The translations under genes and the position numbers were made by a program. Positions 1 through 10,624 of a DNA stretch of 64,000 nt are shown piece by piece. Each line of letters starts with the position of its first letter. The first letter of the stretch is position 1. The stretch is taken from assembly GCA_913020495.1 (NCBI GenBank), contig CAJWBJ010000004.1, forward strand, positions 1-64,000, written 5' to 3'. The notes under the pieces are model-generated. The model searched no databases and was not told the DNA's origin. It saw only the letters and a program-made list of their open reading frames with translations. This stretch comes from an uncultured Oleiphilus sp. GTDB taxonomy: Bacteria > Pseudomonadota > Gammaproteobacteria > Pseudomonadales > Oleiphilaceae.

Positions 1-2724
1 ACAGGTAAAATAACTGTTGAACGTAAAGTAGGGCGAGACATTCGACGTATAGCATTGTCTGATAATACAAGTAAGCCTAAGTTACTCGCCTCTGATTATT
101 TAGGTGAACAACTAATTTTACTGGATGCGAATAGCTTAGAAATTATCAGAAAAATTTCAGTCCCATCCAGACCATTTGGCGTTTTGTTTAATCCTGAACT
201 ACAGGTGTTTTATGCTGTTAGTTTCGAGGAGAGCAAGCTTTTAGTCATAAGCCTTGATGGCGAAATTCTATCTACCCTTTCTACTGAAAGCACGCCAAGA
301 GGCTTGTCACTTTCTAATGATCAGCGCTTGCTTGTTACACATGCAATGACTGGTCAAATATCTATTTATAATGTTGATACTCAAAAGCCACAATTAAGAA
401 AAGTGATTCAACTTCGTGATAGCCCTATAAACGAAAACAAAACTGTATCGCAGGGTAAACCTCGATTGCTTGATAATATTGCTATTTCACCTGATGGGAA
501 AACTGCGTGGCTGCCTCATGTTTTATGGTCATTTGGTCATGATTTCCAATTTCAATCGACCGTTTTTCCTGCTGTTTCAATTTTGGATATCAGCGAAAAA
601 GGTAGTGAACATGAAGTACTGGACGAACGAAAACAGCTGTTTAAGCAAATAAACATTATCGAAAACGGTAATAAAACACGCATCGTTTCAAATCCTCATG
701 ATGTGGTTTTCACCGAAGATGGTAAGAAGGTTATTTTATCATTAGCCGGTTCCGAAGATTTAATGGTTTTTGATTTATCTCGTCAGGGGCGAAAGAATAA
801 AAAACGTCACCGAAGGAAAAAATTTCAGGGCGGCGTAAAGGCTACTCAGATTTTCCGTAATGTGCCGGGTAATAACCCACGAGGTTTGTTAGTTGATGGT
901 CAAAACTTATTTGTTCAAAATGCCATGACTTTAGATCTGATCAAATTTGATATTGGAAAAGCAGGTCCTTTTTCGCGCCTGAAATTGTTGAATGCTCAGT
1001 TTGCTGATCTCGTAGAAAATGATCCAGTACCTGAACAGTTGCGTTTGGGAAAAACGTTGTTTAACAATGCTAATACCGCGGATTACCCTGAACATGCAAT
1101 GACCGGTGACTTCTGGATGAGCTGTAATTCTTGCCATCTTGATGGTTTCAATTTTACGAATAGACAGTTGATGGAAGCAGGCACGAAAGATCGTTACACC
1201 AACGCTATAACAGGTCATGTAGACACTTATAAGATGATTGCAGGTGACCCTGTCGCTGCTTATATTGACATTATCCAAAAAACTCAGGGAGGCATGGCGG
1301 GTTTAGATTATAAAAGTCCACCATTAGCAGCAGCAAAAATGATGAGTGCTTTGAATGAATATGTGCGTGCACCCGAGAATTTACCCTACCTTTCTACCTG
1401 GCTTCGTTTTGATGATAGTGAACGTTACAGCCACCCTGAAGACTGGATTAATTCAGCAAAGTGCGCAGATTGCCACACCACGATTTACGATCAATGGGCC
1501 GACTCAAACCATGGAATGAACATGGACCATCCTTTTTATCGTTTACAAGAAGACTTGGCAGCGAAGGAAGAGGGGGAAGAATTTAGAGTCCTATGTCGCG
1601 GGTGTCATGCACCACAAATGGTCATTAATAATGATAAAGGCCCATTAAAAGATTATGGGAGTATGTACGAGAAAAATGGTCACTCACTCTTTAGCGCATT
1701 AGAAAATAAGCAAGCAGTAAGTGAAAGAGGGACGGGTTGTCTTTTTTGTCACCGAATCACGAAAGCAGAAAATGCGGGTGGCAATACGGACTTAACCGTT
1801 AACTTAAAAGATCGGCAGTCTTATGTTTTTGAAGATACCTCTGATGAAATCTTACAATGGTTTTCAGATAAACAAATTAATGCCTTACCGGAAGCGCATA
1901 AAGCCTCATATTCAAATAAGGGTTTGTACCAAAGCTCTCTTTATTGCGCGACTTGCCATAACGAATTCACTACAGGAATGGGCGCAAACATCAATGATAA
2001 CTTTGGTGAGTGGTTAGCTTCACCCTTCAACAGACCTGATGAGCCTAGTCAGCATAAAACCTGTATTGACTGCCACATGACTCAGGACGTAAATGACTTC
2101 GATAACAAAATTTCCGGTAAATCAACCAACGACGGTGTCGTTAAGTCGAATTTACGTTCACACCATTTTACAGGTGGAAATTACTACTTTACAGGGATGA
2201 GGAATCCAGAACATAAAAAACTAAGTGTTGAAATATTGAAAACTGCGTTAACGCTCGACGTTGAAAAGAATGCGCAACAGATTATTGCGAAAGTAACGAA
2301 TATAAATTCCGGCCATGACATGCCTGGTGGTGCTCGTCGGCAAGTGTGGTTAGAAGTTATCGTGACAGATACTAATGATGCGATTGTCTATCAAAGTGGT
2401 GTCATGAAAAATGGCTACATCCCCAAAGATAGTCGTAAATTTGAAAAAATCGGTGTTGATAACGACGGTAAACCTGTTGGTTTACGTTTCTGGCGTTATA
2501 CAAAAATTGGTAAAGATACTCGAATTAAATCTGGTGAAACCCGAAATGAAGTGTTTAATCTTCCTGAAGGGGTCGCTTACCCCATTTCGGTTTCGACACG
2601 CGTTTTGTATCAAGTGTTCTCAAAAGCGCTTAGTGAGAAAGTACAAAATGCTTTCCCCGCGCAAAATATACCCGTGCCTAAAGTGGTTGAAATGGTTAAA
2701 TCAACCAAAAAGTTTTTTGAATAA
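1..2724 (+). CDS. Multiheme c-type cytochrome with N-terminal YVTN/beta-propeller-like repeats (5' end outside window)
   Basis: Six CXXCH motifs (CNSCH, CADCH, CRGCH, CLFCH, CATCH, CIDCH) after a propeller-like N-terminus (SPDGKTAWLP, TEDGKKVILS). Frame is open to base 1; the ORF track start at 55 is TTG. Confidence 0.85.
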   Translation, partial: TGKITVERKVGRDIRRIALSDNTSKPKLLASDYLGEQLILLDANSLEIIRKISVPSRPFGVLFNPELQVFYAVSFEESKLLVISLDGEILSTLSTESTPRGLSLSNDQRLLVTHAMTGQISIYNVDTQKPQLRKVIQLRDSPINENKTVSQGKPRLLDNIAISPDGKTAWLPHVLWSFGHDFQFQSTVFPAVSILDISEKGSEHEVLDERKQLFKQINIIENGNKTRIVSNPHDVVFTEDGKKVILSLAGSEDLMVFDLSRQGRKNKKRHRRKKFQGGVKATQIFRNVPGNNPRGLLVDGQNLFVQNAMTLDLIKFDIGKAGPFSRLKLLNAQFADLVENDPVPEQLRLGKTLFNNANTADYPEHAMTGDFWMSCNSCHLDGFNFTNRQLMEAGTKDRYTNAITGHVDTYKMIAGDPVAAYIDIIQKTQGGMAGLDYKSPPLAAAKMMSALNEYVRAPENLPYLSTWLRFDDSERYSHPEDWINSAKCADCHTTIYDQWADSNHGMNMDHPFYRLQEDLAAKEEGEEFRVLCRGCHAPQMVINNDKGPLKDYGSMYEKNGHSLFSALENKQAVSERGTGCLFCHRITKAENAGGNTDLTVNLKDRQSYVFEDTSDEILQWFSDKQINALPEAHKASYSNKGLYQSSLYCATCHNEFTTGMGANINDNFGEWLASPFNRPDEPSQHKTCIDCHMTQDVNDFDNKISGKSTNDGVVKSNLRSHHFTGGNYYFTGMRNPEHKKLSVEILKTALTLDVEKNAQQIIAKVTNINSGHDMPGGARRQVWLEVIVTDTNDAIVYQSGVMKNGYIPKDSRKFEKIGVDNDGKPVGLRFWRYTKIGKDTRIKSGETRNEVFNLPEGVAYPISVSTRVLYQVFSKALSEKVQNAFPAQNIPVPKVVEMVKSTKKFFE

Positions 2725-2751
2725 ATACAAATCATATGCTTAAAGTATGAT

Positions 2752-4395
2752 TTAAAATCGATAACCAAAGTTTATTTTATAGCCTTTAATGTTTGAATCG
2801 GTTGAATCTAAATAAGTGAAGCCTAGGTTAAAACTGTCTTCAGCTAATAAATCATCATCGGTTATTAGTCCAAAGGCAAAACCTGCTTCATAATAATGTT
2901 CCGTGTAGAGTTCATCACCGCTGTAACGAGTATCGATAAGGATGAGTTGTAACATGGTAGGAACATTAAAAACTAGACTTGGCCTCAGTATAACCAGTCC
3001 ATTTCTATAAACTGTATTGGAAATCCCCGGATCAATTTCATAATCCCCTAGACTGACACTTCCTGTTGCATAATGCCCCACCATATTGCCCAAATTATAT
3101 AAGTAGTTACCATAGACAAAGCGAAAAGAGCTTAATAATGAATAGCCATTTATTGCAGCACCGCCACCTAAGTCTTCAGAACCACCAACGCCATAGCTTA
3201 ATCCGGGTGTGAGCGACCAGGACCTTGATAAGGGGAAGCTGAAAGCTATGCCAAGGTCGACATCGTAAGTAACAGATCCTTCGGTATCCGTGATAGCGAG
3301 CGGCATTTTAACCCGCAATACTTTAAGTGGATCTTCGAACTGGTATTGATAGTCAATAATAATGGTTTCTGTATTGGCTTTATCACCATCGAGATCAAGA
3401 AAAGAATGACTGATATCGATACCAAATGAACTGCCTATTCCTTCAGGTGATACTGCGTTGGCGGGGGCATTAGAGGCAGTAGAACTGCTAGTATCGCCTG
3501 AGCTGGAGTTGTCTGAATTTTGGTTGGTTAATTCATTTTCGGTCAGTAATGATTGTTCATTGCTTGTTGGTATCTGAGTGGTTGTTTTGTTTGAGTTTGA
3601 TGTCATTTCATTGACTGACGAGCCTGAGCCCGTTGATGTAGATGCTGAAGGTGATGTAGTGGTTGAAGAACCTGATGCCGATGATGTTGTCACTGAAGAT
3701 GTGGCACCGAATGCCATTTTACTTTTCGTGGGAGAACGACTACCTAGAACTGAGCTTAATAACTCATTTCCTCCGGGGGTGCTTGCAAAAGACATCGGGT
3801 TCATTGACATAGAAAGCGAATAATTATTGCTAACCATAGTGCCCATTAAGCTGGCAGGGTTCCCTGCAACAGGGTCCGTAGCGGAGACCCGAGCGAGTTC
3901 TTTTTGGATTCTATTAACGCTATCTAATCCTGCTCCTTTCAAATATTCAACTAATAAATCTCCACTATCATCCCGAGTAGTTCCATCAAATGTTTCTGAA
4001 ATGTTTAAACCAGGGATAGTCATAGTTAAGGTTGTTGAGTTAGCTAAAAATGAAAAATTAATATCAATTCCTCGATAATCTACCACCGCATTAACGGCTG
4101 AAGTGTCAATATAACTGGGAAGAAAGCGCTCAAGGTTTTCTTTGTCTAACTGTTCGAAGGCCTCCTCAACATTGGAAAAAGAAGCAGAAAAACTATCCGG
4201 TCCAGAGGTAATGTCTGTTGTGAACACACCTTTTGATGAGGCAAACTGTGGTGATATCAAGAGCAGTAATAAGGCTAGAGTATGAATCGTAAATCGGTGA
4301 AAATTATCTGAAATTTTTTGAGAGTATGAATTGAGCAAAACTAACAATGACGCTATTTGATTGGTCGGTATAAACTTCATGTTGAATCCCTCCAT
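2752..4395 (-). CDS. Hypothetical exported/outer-membrane protein with Ser/Thr/Asn-rich linker and probable C-terminal beta-barrel
   Basis: N-terminal hydrophobic segment, low-complexity S/T linker, amphipathic beta-rich C-terminus ending in YRF. Confidence 0.6.
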   Translation of the reverse strand: MEGFNMKFIPTNQIASLLVLLNSYSQKISDNFHRFTIHTLALLLLLISPQFASSKGVFTTDITSGPDSFSASFSNVEEAFEQLDKENLERFLPSYIDTSAVNAVVDYRGIDINFSFLANSTTLTMTIPGLNISETFDGTTRDDSGDLLVEYLKGAGLDSVNRIQKELARVSATDPVAGNPASLMGTMVSNNYSLSMSMNPMSFASTPGGNELLSSVLGSRSPTKSKMAFGATSSVTTSSASGSSTTTSPSASTSTGSGSSVNEMTSNSNKTTTQIPTSNEQSLLTENELTNQNSDNSSSGDTSSSTASNAPANAVSPEGIGSSFGIDISHSFLDLDGDKANTETIIIDYQYQFEDPLKVLRVKMPLAITDTEGSVTYDVDLGIAFSFPLSRSWSLTPGLSYGVGGSEDLGGGAAINGYSLLSSFRFVYGNYLYNLGNMVGHYATGSVSLGDYEIDPGISNTVYRNGLVILRPSLVFNVPTMLQLILIDTRYSGDELYTEHYYEAGFAFGLITDDDLLAEDSFNLGFTYLDSTDSNIKGYKINFGYRF

Positions 4396-4683
4396 TTTTC
4401 GTGCGTAAAGCAGCGTTAATGGGAATGCTATCCATGATAAAAGAGAACCGTTTTCCTATCGTTAAATCTTGTAACTTCACGTAATCAGAATAAAAGTATA
4501 GTCAGCCAATATGAATATTGCCTGTAGAAAAATTGTGATAATTGCTAAATTAAAGATTAATTTACTATAAGAACTATAGAACTTAGTAGTACAAAAACTA
4601 TACAGTAGATTTCATGTGCTATTTTATATAAGTAGAAGGAAAACTTCATGCTGATGCTGTAAATGTTAAAAATGGAGAGTTAA

Positions 4684-6525
4684 ATGGTCAAAAATCTTCA
4701 TAAGTATCGAGCAATAAAAGCCTCATTATTTTTAATAATTCTGGCTTTGATGCTGCAATGGTTACTTGGTTATAGTGCAACTTTTCGTAATCTTGAAGCA
4801 CGATTCCAAGACCAACTAGTTGTACAGCGGGCTTCAAATCAATCAGCATCAACAGACATTGTAGTGATTGATATTGATGACAGCAGTATCATCGCATTAG
4901 CAGATGTCGTAGGAAAATGGCCCTGGCCAAGGTCTGTTCATGCAGAACTATTAGAGTTTTTGAATACTCAGAAACCTCATGCGGTTGTGTTTGATATTTT
5001 ATTTTCTGAACCCGACTTGTACCGACCTGATTCAGACTCATATTTTAATGAAGTCATTGAGGCTAGCCATAATGTTTATCTTGCAATGGCGAGTCAAACA
5101 ACCTTGAGTGCTCAAAATACGCCGCTTTTAGTGACATACCCTAAAGAGCTTGGTCTGGAGAAAATGGCGTCAGCCAGAGCGGATTCCAGAGCTTTACTTT
5201 TATTGCCGTATGCTATTTCTAAGCAAGCATGGCGGTTGGGAAGTATTGATTTTAGTCCAGATGGAGATGGGGTTGGACGACGGTATGCGTTATATCAAGA
5301 GTATGATGGCTGGAGGATGCCATCCTTGCCTGCTAAGGTTGCTAAAGATTTGGGGTACATGTTACCGGAATCAGCAATGATAACTCTTGACTGGCAGAGC
5401 ACGAATATCGTTCCACACGAGCGTTATTCATATGCAGAAATATTAAGCCAGGCCCGTGGCGAAAAGGTCGTGATACCGGATGACTTTTTTAAAGATAAAA
5501 TTATTGTTATAGGCACAACTGCACTCGGTTTACATGATTTCAGATCTACACCGATTAATGAAAATTACCCCGGTGTATTTATATTGTCGACAGCGATAGA
5601 TAATTTGATTTCAGGTGATGGACTCACCAAAATTGATGAGCGGTTGTTCAATTTTATAGGCTCTATGTTATTTATACTTATTGCAGTTATATCTATTAGG
5701 TGTGGGTTATGGGTTGGTATTGCAATTGCGATAACTTGTATTCCGGCGCTTATTCTTTTTTCATGGTATTCAGCCCTTACTGGCACTTTAGTTGATGTTT
5801 TGGTTACTTGTATTTCTCTAACCACGTTTATTGTCGGGGCATTTCTTGTACTTTATTTAGGGCATCGAAGAGAGTTAGCTGAAACAGTGAGCGTTTTTAA
5901 TCGATTTATGGATCCTAATATTGTAAAAAAATTATTAAGTGAAGATGACTCAGAAGATTTACTGGGTAGTAAAAGTGTCGAAGTTACCATGTTGTTTTCA
6001 GATATAAGAAATTTTACAAGTATCTCTGAACAAAGAACGCCGGGTGAAATGGTCAGTTTGCTAAACCACTATTTTGACCGTCAGGTTAAAACCTTATTTC
6101 GTTATCATGCCACTCTGGATAAATTTATTGGTGATGCGGTAATGGCTTTTTGGGGGGCGCCCTTGGTTCATGAAGAACACCCCATTTATGCCATTAATGC
6201 TGCACTGGATATGATTGACAACCTGGAGATATTTAAATCTGAATATGGTTATAAAGATTTTGATATCGGAATTGGGATACATACAGGTTATGCGGTCGTA
6301 GGCATGGTTGGTGCGCAGCAGCGATATGACTACACCGTGATTGGAGATACCGTCAATTTAGCAAGTCGAATTGAAGGATTGACTAAAAATTGCGCGCAAA
6401 TTCTAGTATCTGAGACTACAATGAAAGTAGCTAAGGATCATTTTGATTTTATACCTCGCGGCGAATTTCAAGTAAAAGGGCGAAATGAAGCTGTTCGAGT
6501 GTATGAACCAAAAAGAAAAATATAA
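4684..6525 (+). CDS. CHASE2-domain class III adenylate/guanylate cyclase
   Basis: N-terminal TM plus CHASE2-like region (IVVIDIDDSSI, WPWPRS), three further TMs, cyclase motifs LFSDIRNFT, DKFIGDAVMAFWG, YTVIGDTVNLASR. Confidence 0.9.
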   Translation: MVKNLHKYRAIKASLFLIILALMLQWLLGYSATFRNLEARFQDQLVVQRASNQSASTDIVVIDIDDSSIIALADVVGKWPWPRSVHAELLEFLNTQKPHAVVFDILFSEPDLYRPDSDSYFNEVIEASHNVYLAMASQTTLSAQNTPLLVTYPKELGLEKMASARADSRALLLLPYAISKQAWRLGSIDFSPDGDGVGRRYALYQEYDGWRMPSLPAKVAKDLGYMLPESAMITLDWQSTNIVPHERYSYAEILSQARGEKVVIPDDFFKDKIIVIGTTALGLHDFRSTPINENYPGVFILSTAIDNLISGDGLTKIDERLFNFIGSMLFILIAVISIRCGLWVGIAIAITCIPALILFSWYSALTGTLVDVLVTCISLTTFIVGAFLVLYLGHRRELAETVSVFNRFMDPNIVKKLLSEDDSEDLLGSKSVEVTMLFSDIRNFTSISEQRTPGEMVSLLNHYFDRQVKTLFRYHATLDKFIGDAVMAFWGAPLVHEEHPIYAINAALDMIDNLEIFKSEYGYKDFDIGIGIHTGYAVVGMVGAQQRYDYTVIGDTVNLASRIEGLTKNCAQILVSETTMKVAKDHFDFIPRGEFQVKGRNEAVRVYEPKRKI

Positions 6526-6547
6526 TAAAATAAATGAGGTTAATGTC

Positions 6548-7045
6548 ATGAAATATATGATGTTCTACTCCCTCTTAATCGTATCGCTAGTCGCAAATAC
6601 TACTCTAGCGCAACAATCTGCTATTGTGCTTAATAATACTCAAATCCTTGATATGCCAACATCATCAGCAACCGTTGTCTCATCAGTTAATAAAGATACG
6701 ATGGTTAGTTTGCTCAAAAGAAAAGGGGGCTGGTATCAAATTGAGACGGAGGCATTAGAGGTCGGTTGGCTACGAATGCTTAAGGTCCGGTTTTTATCCG
6801 AACAAGAGTCAAATGAAAAGTCTATTGCAAAAATATTACGTGAAACTGCCGTTATGCCGCCGGCAAGTGGTATATCAACAGGTGTAAGAGGGTTGTCTGA
6901 CGAAGCGTTGACGCATGATGAGTCGAATACACCAATTAAATTTGAACAACTCAAAAACTTTATTCCTGCAGAAGAAAGTATTATTAAGTTTGCCGAAGAA
7001 GGAAAGTTAATGACTCAGGAGTCTGTCGTTTTACCTAGTGACTAA
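6548..7045 (+). CDS. SH3-like domain exported protein
   Basis: Signal peptide MKYMMFYSLLIVSLVANTTLAQ; bacterial SH3-like pattern KRKGGWYQIETEALEVGWLRML. Start re-set from 6485 to ATG 6548. Confidence 0.65.
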   Translation: MKYMMFYSLLIVSLVANTTLAQQSAIVLNNTQILDMPTSSATVVSSVNKDTMVSLLKRKGGWYQIETEALEVGWLRMLKVRFLSEQESNEKSIAKILRETAVMPPASGISTGVRGLSDEALTHDESNTPIKFEQLKNFIPAEESIIKFAEEGKLMTQESVVLPSD

Positions 7046-7279
7046 TTAACTGTTTTTATCCAGTAAGAACAGTCACTCCATTGAAGGCGAGAAAACATAG
7101 CTAGGAATTAAGCTTAATCCTTGTATATGCCTGCCTGTGAAAGGGTGAAAAACGTTCAATATTCCCGTATTAAAGCAGTAGATGTCGGCTAAACACCATG
7201 CTGCTTTTAACCAAGCAGTGTTAAGAAACAGCTATCGTAAAATTTTTAAATCTCTTATTGATTTATGGCAGGCTGTGTT

Positions 7280-8158
7280 ATGAACAAGAAATTTCTTTAT
7301 TCGATCACGTTATTACTTCTATTTTCTTTTTTAACTGCTTGTGGTGTAAAGATTCAAGGCATTGATCTTGGGCGCGTTTTTAATGCTGCGGGTAAAGTTG
7401 GTGACTTAGGTGAAAAATCTGAGGAGGAGGAAGCTACGCTGGGCAAGAATACGATTCATGCTCTTTTAGTGAATACTTCAATTAACACCAAGCAGCAGCT
7501 TCAACGTTATGTAAATAAAGTAGGATACTGGCTTGTAAGGCATACTAGTCGACCAGATTTAGCCTGGCAGTTTATTGTGCTAGACGACAGTGCTGTCAAT
7601 GCCTTTGCCGCCCCAGGCGGTTATATCGTGATTACGACAGGTATGCTTGCCTCATTGAATAATGAAGCAGAGCTTGCTGGAGTACTCGCGCATGAAATAG
7701 CGCATGTTATTTTGCGTCATCACCTCAATGCACTGCAAACAAAGTCTCAAACAGGTTTCTTGTTAGATCTTGCTATACTTGGTACTCAAGTCGGTAATGC
7801 AAGTACTGCAAACGAACAAGGTGACTTAAAGGGGCCTGATGTTTCAGGCATGTTTGATAAAGCGGTTGCAGACCTTTATTACCGAGGGCTTGATCGTGAA
7901 GATGAGTTTAAAGCAGATCGTTTAGGTGTATTGTTAAGTGCTAAGGCAGGCTATGACCCTTATGCCTTTGTATCTGTATTACAGGTGATTGGTAGCAGGG
8001 AAGATAGGAACGAACAGGATTTACAACGGTTTATTCGTGTTCATCCCAGTGCCAGTACACGGCTAAATTCATTAGAGTCTGCATTGTTCCTCGTAGATAG
8101 TTATGACCTAAGTAACCGGATCTTAGCTCAGCGCTTTCGAAACCGCGTTGTGAACTAG
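7280..8158 (+). CDS. M48-family metalloprotease, lipoprotein
   Basis: Lipobox LTAC; zinc motif AHEIAHVILRHH; EDEFKADRLG downstream. Confidence 0.88.
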   Translation: MNKKFLYSITLLLLFSFLTACGVKIQGIDLGRVFNAAGKVGDLGEKSEEEEATLGKNTIHALLVNTSINTKQQLQRYVNKVGYWLVRHTSRPDLAWQFIVLDDSAVNAFAAPGGYIVITTGMLASLNNEAELAGVLAHEIAHVILRHHLNALQTKSQTGFLLDLAILGTQVGNASTANEQGDLKGPDVSGMFDKAVADLYYRGLDREDEFKADRLGVLLSAKAGYDPYAFVSVLQVIGSREDRNEQDLQRFIRVHPSASTRLNSLESALFLVDSYDLSNRILAQRFRNRVVN

Positions 8159-8161
8159 TGG

Positions 8162-10174
8162 CTAGTGCTTGTGAAAATCCATATCGCAAACGTGATGAAC
8201 ATAATTTAAACCAGAGCTTTCTCCAGTAACCTTGGGTACATAGCCCTCTACTTTGTCAAAACTCTTAGAGTCAATGAATACCTTAACAACGTTGATGTCT
8301 AACATGCCTGACTTAGCTTCGCTTTCTAATATTGATAATGCTTTGTTAATAGGTAGCGCAGGTTTATAAGGTCGATCAGATGCGGTTAATGCATCATAGA
8401 TGTCACACACTGTCATGACTCTGGATTGATAGGGGATTTTGTCCGACTTTAAATGATTTGGATAGCCACTTCCATCAAGTTTCTCGTGATGTGCGCCTGC
8501 AATATTAGGGATTTGACTAAGTTCTGACGTCCAGGGGATGAGTTTTAAGAAATTTAACGTATGGCTGACATGAGACTCTATTTCAATACGTTCCTGCTCA
8601 TTTAAGCTGCCTCGGGGTATTGAAAGTGCGGCAAGCTCATGCTCTGAAATGAAACCTCCAAGGCTCCCTGTGTAATCTGTCACCATATGACTCCGAATAT
8701 TCTCAAGTTCAGCGAAGCGCTCTTGTGGCAAAACAGACGGCTCATTCGCCGATAGAATGACTTCCATATAATGGTCGAGTTGAGCTAGATCCAGGTTTAG
8801 ACTTTCAGAGAGCTTTGACTTGATTTCATTGCTTAGCGAACCATGTTGCTCATATATTTTGATTATTTGGTTTAAATGTTGGTTTTTAAGCTGCTGTTTC
8901 GCAAAAGCCAAGCGGTAATGAAGTAGCTCAATGTTGTCTTCGGTAAGTTTCTTAGCCTTCGTGAGTACATGTTCTCGAACACCTACTTTTCCAAAATCAT
9001 GTAACAAGGCAGCAAAACGTAATTCCCTGTATTGATCGGAGTTAAATGTAACATTATGAAGTACACCCTCACTACATGTATTAACACTTTGCGCGAGTAT
9101 TTCACATAAGTTAGCCACTCTAAAGGAATGACCACTCGTAGTGGGGTCTCGTTGTTCAATCGCGAATACCGATGCATTCACAAAACCATCAAATAAGCGG
9201 TTAATACTACCCAAAAGTTTCTTACTTTCGATCGCAACAGCTGCTTGGCTAGATAGCGCCCTTAGAAGGTCGACGCAAGATGAGTCAAAAGGTATCACTT
9301 CATCTTCAATTATGACTAGGCTTTTAAGTATGGCTTGAGGATTTTTTTTACGGTTAATGAACTCTAAAACACCAACAACTTGTTGATTGTGATCAAGCAT
9401 AGGAATGGCAATCAAACTAACGGTTTTGTACCCCATAACTTTGTCAAAAGAACGATTAAATTGATAGGGCTCACTAGGGTCTATATTATAAGCATCGGCA
9501 ATATTCAGCGCTTGGCCGCTAATAGCCGTGTGACCAACTACTGATGATTCTGTTAACGGAATGCTTTGTTCTTCAAAAGAGGGAGATAGTGATTGGTTCT
9601 TAGTCAGTTTAAATTTTAGTTCAGGGTGCTTTTTATCTTCACGGTCTAATAAAAAAAGTGATGCCGCATCGCAATCGACCAATTTCATACCTTCGTTTAA
9701 GATTTTAGCCAATAACTTGTCCAAATCATTCTCTGTAGACAGAGCAATGCCTATTTCTACTAACTTTTCTATGCCTGAGTCTTGTTTATCCAGAGAGGCG
9801 TTCAAGCGTTTTTGCTGTTTACGCAATTGATGGTGTTGTGCAGCAAAAAAAATGAGTTTTTCCAACGTTATAATATTTATTTCTAAAGGAATAAATAAAG
9901 CATGATTTGGTACTTGAAGGCTGCTACTTCCTTCTTGTATGAGTAAGCTTGCGTCGGACTCGTGCCAGTCTTGTGCTGCGAAATCCTGAAGTAAATTCTC
10001 ATCAATAAACAATACATTTATATCGATATTATCAATGTCGCCTTGTGATTCAATCTTAATTACATTGATTTTAGGGTTCATTACATCATTCAGTAATGAA
10101 TAGAATTTAGAACGAGGTGACATTGCAACAGTGATTGATGAGTCCATACCTTCAAACCTCCAAACGCATTTCAC
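8162..10174 (-). CDS. GAF domain HD-GYP phosphodiesterase
   Basis: GAF-like central region; LLHDFGKVGVREHVL and HHEKLDGSGYPNHL signatures. Confidence 0.9.
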   Translation of the reverse strand: MKCVWRFEGMDSSITVAMSPRSKFYSLLNDVMNPKINVIKIESQGDIDNIDINVLFIDENLLQDFAAQDWHESDASLLIQEGSSSLQVPNHALFIPLEINIITLEKLIFFAAQHHQLRKQQKRLNASLDKQDSGIEKLVEIGIALSTENDLDKLLAKILNEGMKLVDCDAASLFLLDREDKKHPELKFKLTKNQSLSPSFEEQSIPLTESSVVGHTAISGQALNIADAYNIDPSEPYQFNRSFDKVMGYKTVSLIAIPMLDHNQQVVGVLEFINRKKNPQAILKSLVIIEDEVIPFDSSCVDLLRALSSQAAVAIESKKLLGSINRLFDGFVNASVFAIEQRDPTTSGHSFRVANLCEILAQSVNTCSEGVLHNVTFNSDQYRELRFAALLHDFGKVGVREHVLTKAKKLTEDNIELLHYRLAFAKQQLKNQHLNQIIKIYEQHGSLSNEIKSKLSESLNLDLAQLDHYMEVILSANEPSVLPQERFAELENIRSHMVTDYTGSLGGFISEHELAALSIPRGSLNEQERIEIESHVSHTLNFLKLIPWTSELSQIPNIAGAHHEKLDGSGYPNHLKSDKIPYQSRVMTVCDIYDALTASDRPYKPALPINKALSILESEAKSGMLDINVVKVFIDSKSFDKVEGYVPKVTGESSGLNYVHHVCDMDFHKH

Positions 10175-10624
10175 ATTCTGGCCATAGTATTAATATAGAT
10201 CAATAAATACACAAATCTACCTGTTTCATGTAGTAAATATTTAGAAATAAAGGAAAGGGTATTCTGTCACATGACTTGCATTAAGAAAGGAGGGGTTTTC
10301 AAAAGTAATATGTATATAAAACAACAAAATTTTAATAAAAGTAGGCGATAAATTTACTTAAATATATTTATAAGTTGTTTTGTTGCGTAATTATAGCCCT
10401 TACAGGTATTAATATGTTCTTTACAGCTTTTATTATAATGGACCTAAGTTATATTTATTTTAATTTTGTTAATGTTTAATCTTCATGCCTATCTAGCTGT
10501 ATTCATGTTTTGATGTTTGTATTTCTGGTATCTATAACGCTTTGGTTATTACAGATTTACATCAATAAAGGATGTAATGCAGGGACGCCTTGGCTTGTTC
10601 AAAGTGAATAGTTGATCGAGCTCG

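Noticed and set aside
3578-4078. Two plus-strand ORFs opposite the hypothetical envelope protein
   Set aside because: Antisense shadows of the S/T linker; no SD or family features.
10300-10390. AT-rich imperfect inverted repeat (ACAACAAAA / TTTTGTTG)
   Set aside because: Long AT-rich spacer and short arms; not distinguishable from background.
10555-10622. GGGACGCCTTGGCT upstream of the SGNH gene, briefly considered as a GEMM-I c-di-GMP riboswitch
   Set aside because: Lacks the conserved GGGACGCAAAGCC core and the GNRA-type P1b hairpin/receptor layout; only a short partial resemblance.
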